From positions 1 to 10,888 of the forward strand of contig DATGIQ010000231.1 of assembly GCA_035295665.1 (NCBI GenBank): DNA of 10,888 nucleotides, written 5' to 3'. The number at the start of each line of letters is the position of its first letter. Within the stretch, counting starts at the first letter, position 1. Below, one piece after another: positions 1-7,860 of this stretch. The notes below the pieces were generated by a model. That model had not been told where the DNA came from. It ran no database searches and worked only from the letters and a program-made list of their open reading frames with translations. Made by a program: the position numbers and the translations under genes. The stretch comes from DATGIQ01 sp035295665 (lineage in GTDB: Bacteria; Planctomycetota; Planctomycetia; Gemmatales; Gemmataceae).

Positions 1-2
1 TA

Positions 3-128
3 TCGACCTACCTCGGGCATACCTCGCTCGCCTGCACGCAGGTCTATCTTAGGCTGCCGCCGGAGTTGTTGGCGGAGGCCAGCACCCGCTTCGAGCGCTA
101 CGCTCAGGAGGGAACCAGCCATGACTGA
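3..128 (+). CDS. Tyrosine recombinase/integrase, C-terminal fragment (cut by window edge)
   Basis: Only the last 42 codons are in the window. They carry the end of a tyrosine-recombinase catalytic domain: a YLGHTSL segment with the conserved late His (codon at 18-20), then the catalytic Tyr in QVYLRL (codon at 45-47), nine residues later. The downstream recombinase has the same His-to-Tyr spacing. Enzymes of this family cut and rejoin DNA through a 3'-phosphotyrosine link. The reading frame closes with TGA at 126-128, 8 nt past the ATG of the next recombinase, so the two were probably translated in a coupled way. Tandem overlapping tyrosine recombinases are typical of Tn554-like and recombinase-in-trio elements; membership of that class is inferred, because the upstream part is not visible. 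Confidence 0.8.
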   Translation, partial: STYLGHTSLACTQVYLRLPPELLAEASTRFERYAQEGTSHD

Positions 129-1130
129 CCCGAGCTTGCTCGGCCCGTGGGTCCGGCGCTTCTTACTGGAACACCTCGTCGGCGAGCGCAATCTGGCCCG
201 CAACACGCAACAGAGCTACCGCGACACGCTGCGCTTGCTCCTGCCCTTCGCAGCCCGCACCGTGAGAAGGCCGATCGACCGGCTCCGGGTCCAAGACCTC
301 ACGGCCGATCGGATTCGGGCGTTCCTGAAGGAAGTTGAGGACAAGCGGGGCTGTGGGGTGGCGACGCGCAACCAGCGCCTGGCCGCCATCCGTTCGTTGG
401 CGCAGTTCATCGGGCGGCACAGCCCGGAGCACATCGCATGGTGCGGTCAGGTCCGGGTCGTGCCGTTCAAGAAGGCCCCGGTGGTGCCGGTCTGTTATCT
501 GGAAAAGCAGGAAATGGACGCGCTGCTCGCGGCCCCGGACGTGACCACGAGGCAAGGTTGCCGGGATCACGCGCTGCTGTTGTTCCTGTACAACACCGGC
601 GCCCGGGCTGATGAAGCTGCGCAGGTGCAGATCTGCGACCTGCAATTGGGGCTGACTCCAGAACGTGATCTGTCGGTGGTGCTCCTACGGGGCAAGGGAA
701 ACAAGCTGAGACGCTGCCCGCTGTGGGCCAAAACGGTGGACAGCTTGCGCCCGTGGGTGAGCAGTCTGAGCCACAGGAGCACGCCTTCCTCAATCGCCGA
801 GGCCAGCCACTGACGCGCTTCGGGATTCACGCGCTGGTGGAACGCTACGCGCGGAAGGTAGCCAAGGAACTGCCGTCGGTCGCCCAGAAGCGCGTGAGTC
901 CGCACACCATCCGGCACACGACGGCAACACACCTGTTGCGGTCCGGGGTAGACATCAACACAATCCGGGCGTGGTTGGGCCACGTGTCGCTGGCGACGAC
1001 CAACGTCTACGCGGAGGTGGATCTGGAGATGAAGGCCAAGGCGCTGGCGAACTGTGAGGTCAAGGAGGATGAGCCGAAGAAGCCCTGGCGTGAGGACAAA
1101 GGGCTGATGGAGTTCTTGAGAACTCTGTAA
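121..1130 (+). pseudogene. Tyrosine recombinase/integrase, full length but frameshifted
   Basis: The gene reads in one frame from ATG 121 to about 765-785, where that frame runs to a stop at 811-813. Homology continues in the -1 frame to the TAA at 1128-1130. The two parts together make about 335 residues, a normal length for an XerC/XerD-like enzyme. The first part has the N-terminal SAM-like core-binding domain (NLARNTQQSYRDTL), the first catalytic Arg in NTGARADEA (codon 604-606) and the beta-hairpin Lys in GKGNK. The second part has HTIR (HxxR, codons 903-914), LGHVSL (His at 981) and the nucleophile Tyr in TTNVYAEV (codon 1008-1010). All catalytic residues survive, so a one-base deletion is the simplest lesion. 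A sequencing error cannot be excluded. The start overlaps the preceding recombinase by 8 nt, with GGAGGGAACC just upstream as ribosome-binding site. Confidence 0.85.
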
Positions 1131-1140
1131 CGCCAAAGCT

Positions 1141-1205
1141 CAGCGGCCGCGGCCCTGCACGACCTTGGACCTGTGCAAGCATCGGGGGAGGGCCGCGGTC
1201 CGCTG
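1141..1205. repeat. Imperfect inverted repeat between convergent genes; possible bidirectional terminator or recombination site
   Basis: CAGCGGCCGCGGCCC at 1141-1155 pairs with 1190-1205, leaving one bulged T at 1199. Inside the loop a second stem forms between TGCAC (1156-1160) and GTGCA (1173-1177). It begins 11 nt after the recombinase stop and ends 20 nt before the stop of the opposing CcbP-like gene, so both transcripts would carry it. No T-run follows on either strand, so a classical intrinsic terminator is only one reading. A folded site used by the neighbouring recombinases is another. Confidence 0.5.
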
Positions 1206-1225
1206 CAGTGCCCTCGTTAGCTGCT

Positions 1226-1603
1226 TCAGAACTGGTACCCCATGCGAATCCAGTAGTGCCAGTCCTCGACGGCCTGCTTCGTCTGCTCATCGGTGGCCCG
1301 GATCGGCTTCAACTGGGCCAGCGGCACGGCCAAGCCGTCCCGCTCCCAGCGGATGGTCACAAACATCTCGTGCTCACATTCGTCCTCGCCCGGCATGCCG
1401 ATGACTTCTACCTCGTCCTTGACGCGCAGCGGCGAGATGGCGCGCTGGGCGATGCAGGTGGCCGTGAACGGGAACTGGAGTTGCCCCTCCAGGTAGTAGT
1501 ACCAGCCCAGCGCCCGCTCCTCGGGGCCGTAAGCATCGACCACAATCTCCATCGTGATGCGCTCCTCGCGCTCCGCGTCACGCCTCGGCCTGGCCTTCGC
1601 CAC
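1226..1603 (-). CDS. CcbP-type calcium-binding protein
   Basis: This 125-residue protein closely resembles the calcium-binding protein family named after cyanobacterial CcbP (Pfam Calci_bind_CcbP). Recognisable stretches are MEIVVDAYGPEERALGWYYY near residues 18-37, QFPFTATCIA (43-52), SPLRVKDEVEVIGM (57-70), the acidic run PGEDECEHEMF (71-81) and the tail VEDWHYWIRMGYQF. Known family members bind Ca2+ through acidic surface residues without EF-hands; the one in Anabaena buffers calcium during heterocyst formation. The role here is unknown. No signal peptide is visible, so it is probably cytoplasmic. The GTG at 1603 was chosen because AAGAGG lies about 8 nt upstream and the family similarity begins there; the same frame stays open further upstream but that part resembles nothing. 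The gene is intact although it lies between a broken recombinase and a broken ABC gene, so it could be cargo of a mobile element. Confidence 0.8.
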   Translation of the reverse strand: MAKARPRRDAEREERITMEIVVDAYGPEERALGWYYYLEGQLQFPFTATCIAQRAISPLRVKDEVEVIGMPGEDECEHEMFVTIRWERDGLAVPLAQLKPIRATDEQTKQAVEDWHYWIRMGYQF

Positions 1604-1691
1604 GGAACACCTCTTGAGACCGGCCCGAAGGAGGGGATCAGAACTGGGACGCCTGCTCCAGACGCCTTGGACGCCCCCGGCGTCCCTCCCG

Positions 1692-1720
1692 ATTGGATAT
1701 CCTATCCTCTCCGCTGTCAA
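1692..1720 (-). promoter_or_regulatory. Candidate sigma70-like promoter for the CcbP-like gene
   Basis: On the minus strand a perfect -35 TTGACA (1720-1715) is followed after 17 nt by TCCAAT (1697-1692), a 4/6 match to the -10 consensus. Transcription would start near 1685 and give a leader of about 80 nt before the GTG at 1603. The start of that leader can fold: GGGACGCC (1646-1653) is complementary to GGCGTCCC (1679-1686). The assignment rests on consensus matching only. Confidence 0.35.
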
Positions 1721-1744
1721 GAGGTGAGCGCGAGCAATCGCTAC

Positions 1745-1820
1745 TTCGCTTATGTGGCGTCCGATGCTTGCCCCGTCCAGCCCAGTCAGAGGCGACTTCC
1801 AGTCTACGCCACATAACGAA
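1745..1820. repeat. 15-16 bp inverted repeat at the edge of the ABC remnant; possible element end or recombinase site
   Basis: TTCGCTTATGTGGCGT at 1745-1760 (plus) recurs on the minus strand as TTCGTTATGTGGCGT at 1820-1806. The two copies differ by one extra C and point toward each other across 45 bp. The right copy starts where recognisable similarity of the minus-strand ABC ATPase ends (about 1831), so it may mark the junction where foreign DNA joined that gene. The nearby tyrosine recombinases make a recombination site plausible, but the 45-bp spacing is longer than a simple core site. Confidence 0.5.
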
Positions 1821-2461
1821 CTACACCACAAAAGACCCGCAGAACGCCATCGACCATGACACATACCCGGTCGGCGACGGTTCCACATCACCCAGGATAT
1901 GGGAGCTGAACAGGATGGTCCGGCCGCGGCGCTGGATGATCTGGATCATCGATTCGAGGAAATGGCGGCGCACGTTGGTGTCGAGGCCAAGGGTAGGAGC
2001 GTCCAGAATGAGCAGCTCCGGGTCCGGTGCGATGGCCAGCGCCAGCGACACCTGGCCCGCTGTCCCCGTGACAGGCGGCCGATCTTGGCCCTGGCGACAG
2101 GCCAAAGTGATCCAGGATCAGATCCACCTGAGTTCGGTCTACGCCGGGATAGAACGCCAAGGTGAAGGCGACCGCGTCGCGGATCGTCATCCAGGTGTAC
2201 AGCGGATGGCCCTCGGCAAGATAGGCGATGCGGGCTTTCATTGGGGGGAGCGATTCCGTGTCAGTGCCCAAGAGCTCAACCCAACCGTGAGCGGGCCGAA
2301 CCATGCCGGTAATCATTTTCCAGCGTGGTCGATTTGCCGGCTCCATTACGACCCAGCAAGCCGTACACGCTGCCTCGTGGCACGGGCAGGTCGAGGTTGT
2401 CCACGACCCTACGGCCGCCGTAATGCTTCGTTAGCCGATCGGTCCGAATGGCGTCCTCCAT
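1804..2461 (-). pseudogene. ABC transporter ATP-binding protein, decayed (four frameshifts, 3' truncated)
   Basis: The start is clear: ATG at 2461 with AAAGGAGG about 10 nt upstream. The product begins MEDAIRTDRLTKHYGG and has a perfect Walker A (GRNGAGKST). Single-base lesions then scatter the rest over several frames: an extra G near 2320, and one base lost near 2093, near 2055 and near 1880. Reading across them gives KMITGMVRPAHGWVELLGTD, a signature motif LSRGQRA, QVSLALAIAPDPELLILDAPTLGLD and GRTILFSSHILGDVE, then VADRVCVMVDGVLRV. This order is that of a complete nucleotide-binding domain. The acidic residue after the Walker B Asp is Ala (LDAPT, where family members have Glu or Asp), a substitution that would block ATP hydrolysis. 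Homology ends near 1831 and the last frame stops at 1804-1806, so the C-terminal region is missing. The nonfunctional Walker B and lost end suggest true decay rather than only sequencing error. Confidence 0.85.
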
Positions 2462-2477
2462 GACGGTTTTCCTCCTT

Positions 2478-2633
2478 TCAGGCTGCGCCGCCGGCGTTCC
2501 ACTGGAAACGCCGGACGCGTTCGTTGACCATACGGAGCATCTGTTCCGCGGAGAAACCTAAATGGACGGCATCGGTCAACCAGCGACTGTATGGAGACTC
2601 TTGATACAGTTGGGTCAGAAAAGTAGTGGCAGT
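2478..2633 (-). pseudogene. Probable GntR/YtrA-like regulator, C-terminal stub
   Basis: A 51-residue stretch without a start codon precedes the ABC ATPase remnant and ends with TGA at 2480-2478, leaving 16 nt that hold the ATPase ribosome-binding site. Its segment TDAVHLGFSAEQMLRMVNERV looks like the short helical C-terminal domain of YtrA-subfamily GntR regulators, which are usually encoded directly before an ABC ATPase gene. The frame is closed by an in-frame TAA at 2636-2634, and no helix-turn-helix part was recognised further upstream in any frame. It is read as the 5'-truncated remnant of a regulator-ABC operon. The family call rests on one helix pair plus context and could be wrong. Confidence 0.45.
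2491..2514. repeat. Short perfect-stem palindrome
   Basis: CCGGCGTT (2491-2498) pairs with AACGCCGG (2507-2514) around an 8-nt loop; CCA and TGG inside the loop extend it with one bulge. It overlaps the last codons of the probable GntR stub, 30 nt before the ABC ATPase start. It could affect the ATPase messenger, but it may be chance in coding DNA. Confidence 0.35.
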
Positions 2634-2709
2634 TTACAGACTTGGTGCTGAGCCTCGTTCTGAAAACCGGGCCGCGCATGGGGCAGGCTATTTCGAAAAT
2701 CCCCCTGGC

Positions 2710-3243
2710 CTATTTCTTGCGTTTATACAGGATTGTCAGCATCGTCTGGTCTTTGCCTTCCTTGTCCGCAGTCGACAGGGTAAACAGGATCGTATTGGGA
2801 TCCTTCATTTCGGTGACCGATTTGTACTTGGTCATCTTGCCATCCATGCCGGGGCCATCTCCCAACTGGGTGAGCACTTTCCCCTCTTTGTCAAAAGTTC
2901 CTTCACTGAGCATGGGAGACAGAGACATCGAATCGACCCAGACGCTAACATATTTTTTCTTGGCCGGGTCGTAGCCATCGAAGCCCTTGCCCTCGAACTT
3001 TTGGCCTCCGAACTCCCCTTTGAAGTCGCTCACCAACCACAGGCCACCCAATTCCATCTTGTACGTCATGGTACCTTTGGATTCGCCCGCAGGGGTCCGA
3101 ATGGTCGCATCCCAGGTTCCTTCCATTTTTTTCAGGCGCTCGTGCTCCGGCCCGGGTTTGGCCATCGGCGGTTGCGCGAACCCGACCGATACCAGGAGGG
3201 CAAGCACGGCACAGCCGATCACGACGCCACGGATGGTTTTCAT
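2710..3243 (-). CDS. Secreted DUF1579 family protein
   Basis: The product has 177 residues. The start ATG at 3243 has GGAGG 7 nt upstream. The N-terminus is a signal peptide: charged MKTIR, a hydrophobic core to about residue 20, and a likely cleavage after GFA (residue 23). The rest matches DUF1579: HERLKKMEGTWDATIRTPAG near the start, GTMTYKMELGGLWLVSDFKGEF, then FEGKGFDGYDPAKKKYVSVW, the family's repeated beta-strand pattern. It ends NTILFTLSTADKEGKDQTMLTILYKRKK. The family probably forms a lipocalin-like beta-barrel, is frequent in planctomycetes, and has no established biochemical function. The protein should be exported to the periplasm. It stands alone, divergent from uvrB, and nothing in the context suggests a partner. 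The TAG stop at 2712-2710 gives a normal family length. Confidence 0.85.
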   Translation of the reverse strand: MKTIRGVVIGCAVLALLVSVGFAQPPMAKPGPEHERLKKMEGTWDATIRTPAGESKGTMTYKMELGGLWLVSDFKGEFGGQKFEGKGFDGYDPAKKKYVSVWVDSMSLSPMLSEGTFDKEGKVLTQLGDGPGMDGKMTKYKSVTEMKDPNTILFTLSTADKEGKDQTMLTILYKRKK

Positions 3244-3323
3244 GACGAATCCTCCGTACCTTGGAATCCCCTTGAAGCGGAACACACCCCGCCGCGGCCA
3301 ATCCTCCTCGGCCGCTAGGGTCC

Positions 3324-3351
3324 TTGATATGCACCCCGAAGCCGGAGTCAA
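3324..3351 (-). promoter_or_regulatory. Candidate sigma70-like promoter for the DUF1579 gene
   Basis: On the minus strand TTGACT (3351-3346) and TATCAA (3329-3324) are separated by 16 nt, matching the -35 at 5/6 and the -10 at 4/6. Transcription would begin near 3317, about 75 nt before the ATG at 3243. The leader contains a small stem, GCGGCC (3294-3299) with GGCCGC (3310-3315). This is a consensus match only; planctomycete promoters are poorly defined. Confidence 0.35.
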
Positions 3352-3492
3352 TTCTCGGCCTTGCAGGGCCGGCAACCCCCCTCTGCCGATCGTGGCGTTT
3401 TTGCTAGCATGGAAGAAGCGCCCTGTCTTCAGCAAGCCCGACTCGCGGATGGAGTGGTGGGACGAGGCGCTCGGAACCAACCGGTGGGATCG

Positions 3493-5526
<2,034 letters not shown>

Positions 5527-5873
5527 GCCGTGGCTGGTCGTTCGGCCAGGCCCGCACCGAGTTGCGGCAGTCGGGAAAACGCGGCGTGCTAGCAAACGAC
5601 GCGTTCGCCGCCTGCATTTGTAGCATTGGGGGTTTCCGGTCCTTCCTGCGGCTTCGTTCTCTTTTCCTTCCACCCTCTCTCTTTCTGGTCAAAATTCGCA
5701 CCAAGTCCTTATGGCGAAATGGTCTATGCGCATCCAAGAAGCGTTCCCAATGGTGAACCGCATGAGAATGGCCGTCCTGTGAAGGTTGCGCGTGTTTCCG
5801 GCATGGGGATTGCTCTGTACCGATTCTCTTGGACCGCGATGGTATTCCGTCCTCCTCGGAAGAGCCTTCTTTG
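5527..5873. other. Intergenic region between uvrB and the allophanate hydrolase gene
   Basis: No protein-coding gene is supported here; the open frames are short and resemble nothing. A nested inverted repeat lies at about 5579-5614 (AACGCG with CGCGTT, and GCGGCG with CGCCGC) shortly after the uvrB stop and might help end transcription, though no T-run follows it. A pyrimidine-rich tract occupies about 5636-5690. The promoter of the downstream operon should lie here, but no convincing -35/-10 pair and no known riboswitch (including the guanidine-I/ykkC type) was recognised. Confidence 0.5.
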
Positions 5874-7778
5874 ATGCCGGAATCGTCGAGTATCTCTGGC
5901 CTGGACCTTGCTACCCTTGCGCACCATTACCAAGGCGGTGCCATTACTCCTCGCCAGGTCATTTCTACGATTGTCCGGCGTATCGCTGCCCACCCAGATC
6001 CGGCGGTTTGGATCCATCTCGTTCCGCAAGAAGAGCTTCTCTCCCAGGCGGAAACAGTAGAAAAGCGGCGGGCGCGGGGGGAAGCCTTGCCGCTCTTCGG
6101 CATCCCTTTCGCGATCAAGGACATGATCGATGTGGCTGGGATGCCCACGACGGCCGGCTGCCCGGCGTTCAGCACCCTTGCCAAGCGGACGGCGCCGGTG
6201 GTGACCCGGCTCTGTGAGGCGGGAGCCATTCTGGTTGGCAAGACCAATCTGGACCAGTTCGCTACCGGCCTGGCCGGCGACCGCAGCCCATATGGGGCCT
6301 GTAGCAATGTGTTCGATGCGGCTTACATCTCGGGCGGCTCCAGCTCGGGTTCGGGCGTGGCGGTGGCGGCCGGCCTGGTCAGCTTCGCTCTGGGTACCGA
6401 CACGGCTGGCTCCGGACGGGTGCCGGCGGGCTGCAACAACATCGTCGGTCTCAAGCCGACTCCCGGCCTGCTCAGTACCGAACATGTCGTGCCGGCTTGC
6501 CGATCGCTGGATTGTGTCTCCATTTTTGCTCTCACCGTGGACGATGCCCGGACCGTGTGTGAGATTGCCAGCGGGGAATCCTGGCCCGTGAGCACCGCGG
6601 CCGGGGACTCAGCCCTGGCGAATTGCACATTCACGACGCCCCGAGATGAGGACCTCGAATTCTTCGGCGACGACCACCAAGCCAGCCTCTTTCACCTGGC
6701 CCTGGATCGGCTCGAGCAGATGGGTGCGCGGCGGGTCGCCGTCGATTTTCGACCATTCCGGGAGGTCGCTGCGCTGCTGTACGAAGGGCCGTGGGTCGCA
6801 GAACGGTTGGCGGCTGTCGGTGAGTTCCTGAAACAGCATGGCTCCGATGTGCTGCCGGTCACCCGCGCCATTATCGAGGGTGGCAGCCGCTACAGCGCGG
6901 TGGATCTTTTCAACGGACAATATCGCCTGAGAGCCCTGCGGGAAACCTGTGAAAAACTCCTGGGCCAAGCGGAGATGATGGTGGTTCCGACGCTGCCCAC
7001 CATCCCGACGCGGGCCCAGGTAGAAGCCGATTCGATGGGTTGGAGCCGCCGCCTGGGGTACTACACCAATTTCGTCAACCTGTTGGGATTGGCCGGGATT
7101 GTGCTACCCAGCGGCTTCACGCCTCATGGCTTGCCGGCAAGTATCACCCTTCTGGGCCGAGGAGGGAGCGAGCGACGGCTGTGCGAGCTGGGGATGGCCT
7201 GGCAGCGACGCCTGGATTTGCCGCTCGGCGCGACCGGCAGACACATCGACCATCAGCCGGAAGCGCCGGCGAAGGGCTTCGCGGGCGCGTCCGGCTCGTG
7301 TGCAAGCCCAGGCTCCGAAATGGTGGTCCGCGTGGCGGTTGCCGGGGCTCATCTGCGTGGCCAACCGCTGCATCAGGACTTGCTTCGGACGGGAGCCCAC
7401 TTCGTTCGCAGCTGCCACACGGCGGTCCGCTATCGCTTCGTGGCGTTGTTGCACCTGGATCCCCCGCGTCCTGGTTTATTGCGGGATGACGAGCGGGCTG
7501 GCTCAATCCTGGTCGAAATCTACGATTTGCCCGTGGCCGGCTTCGGTGCCTTGGTCGCGTCGGTGGCTCCGCCGCTGGCGATCGGCACGATCGAGCTGGA
7601 AGACGGCGAGGCGGTCAAGGGGTTCCTGTGCGAATCGTGGGCCGCCGCATTGGCACGAGACATTACGTCGTTTGGCGGTTGGCTCGCCTTCCGCGAAAGC
7701 CTGGCCCAAAGCCCGCCGGCCGACCGCAAAGGGGGCACCCGTCGTCGCCAACGGTCCTCGGAGAAGGAGCATTCGTAA
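5874..7778 (+). CDS. atzF: Allophanate hydrolase (AtzF type)
   Basis: Allophanate hydrolase (EC 3.5.1.54) splits allophanate to ammonia and N-carboxycarbamate, which decays to more ammonia and carbon dioxide. It is the last step of urea-carboxylase, cyanuric-acid and guanidine degradation. The 634-residue product has the two AtzF domains. The amidase-signature domain carries the Ser-cisSer-Lys triad: Lys82 in FAIKDMID, Ser156 in ISGGSSSGS and Ser180 in GTDTAGSGR. Each is 9 positions below the residues I recall for Pseudomonas AtzF (91/165/189). VPACRSLDCVSIFALTVDDA is typical of allophanate hydrolases rather than general amidases. From about residue 485 the C-terminal domain follows (VAVAGAHLRGQPL, YDLPVAGFGALVA, EAVKGFLCE, RDITSFGGW). 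ATG 5874 was chosen, with GGAAGA about 10 nt upstream; an in-frame TTG at 5829 is possible. The interdomain linker includes a palindromic repeat (7255-7296). The gene starts a probable operon with a solute transporter. Confidence 0.92.
   Translation: MPESSSISGLDLATLAHHYQGGAITPRQVISTIVRRIAAHPDPAVWIHLVPQEELLSQAETVEKRRARGEALPLFGIPFAIKDMIDVAGMPTTAGCPAFSTLAKRTAPVVTRLCEAGAILVGKTNLDQFATGLAGDRSPYGACSNVFDAAYISGGSSSGSGVAVAAGLVSFALGTDTAGSGRVPAGCNNIVGLKPTPGLLSTEHVVPACRSLDCVSIFALTVDDARTVCEIASGESWPVSTAAGDSALANCTFTTPRDEDLEFFGDDHQASLFHLALDRLEQMGARRVAVDFRPFREVAALLYEGPWVAERLAAVGEFLKQHGSDVLPVTRAIIEGGSRYSAVDLFNGQYRLRALRETCEKLLGQAEMMVVPTLPTIPTRAQVEADSMGWSRRLGYYTNFVNLLGLAGIVLPSGFTPHGLPASITLLGRGGSERRLCELGMAWQRRLDLPLGATGRHIDHQPEAPAKGFAGASGSCASPGSEMVVRVAVAGAHLRGQPLHQDLLRTGAHFVRSCHTAVRYRFVALLHLDPPRPGLLRDDERAGSILVEIYDLPVAGFGALVASVAPPLAIGTIELEDGEAVKGFLCESWAAALARDITSFGGWLAFRESLAQSPPADRKGGTRRRQRSSEKEHS
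7255..7296. repeat. 42-bp imperfect palindrome inside the allophanate hydrolase linker
   Basis: The left arm AGCCGGAAGCGCCGGCGAAG (7255-7274) and the right arm (7277-7296) match as inverted repeats at 18 of 20 positions around a GG centre. The element is exactly 14 codons long and encodes PEAPAKGFAGASGS between the amidase and C-terminal domains. It looks like a REP-like mobile palindrome tolerated in a flexible linker; that is inference, since only one copy is in the window. Confidence 0.6.
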
Positions 7779-7792
7779 AGTCCGCTTCGGAA

Positions 7793-7807
7793 CATTCGGG
7801 GCGAATG
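7793..7807 (+). other. Small hairpin between the allophanate hydrolase and binding-protein genes
   Basis: CATTCG and CGAATG form a perfect 6-bp stem with a GGG loop in the 82-nt gap between the two genes. There is no T-run after it, so it is not a convincing terminator, and transcription probably continues into the transporter genes. Confidence 0.3.
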
Positions 7808-7860
7808 GGAAATCCGGTCCGGCCGCATGGCTGGCAACTATCTCGAAGAAGGAACCGTGT

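Noticed and set aside
727..736. Programmed -1 frameshift at the AAAAC run in the second recombinase
   Set aside because: The run is not a canonical slippery heptamer in this frame, and the zero frame still looks like recombinase (SLRPWV) past it, so the shift occurs later. A simple deletion fits better.
2626..3318. Plus-strand open frame of 230 codons
   Set aside because: It lies over the DUF1579 gene, which has a signal peptide, ribosome-binding site and family motifs on the minus strand.
3361..3492. N-terminal extension of 44 residues on UvrB in the same open frame
   Set aside because: The extra residues resemble nothing in UvrB, whose conserved start matches MVAKFELASPFEP at 3493; the extension is open frame without a ribosome-binding site.
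5527..5873. Guanidine-I (ykkC) or purine riboswitch ahead of the allophanate hydrolase gene
   Set aside because: None of the conserved core segments of these riboswitches could be found in the leader.
7099..7860. Long open frame upstream of, and in frame with, the binding-protein gene
   Set aside because: It overlaps the allophanate hydrolase gene in another frame and is rich in Arg, Ser and Trp, as expected of a shadow frame. The lipoprotein signal at 7861 fixes the true start.
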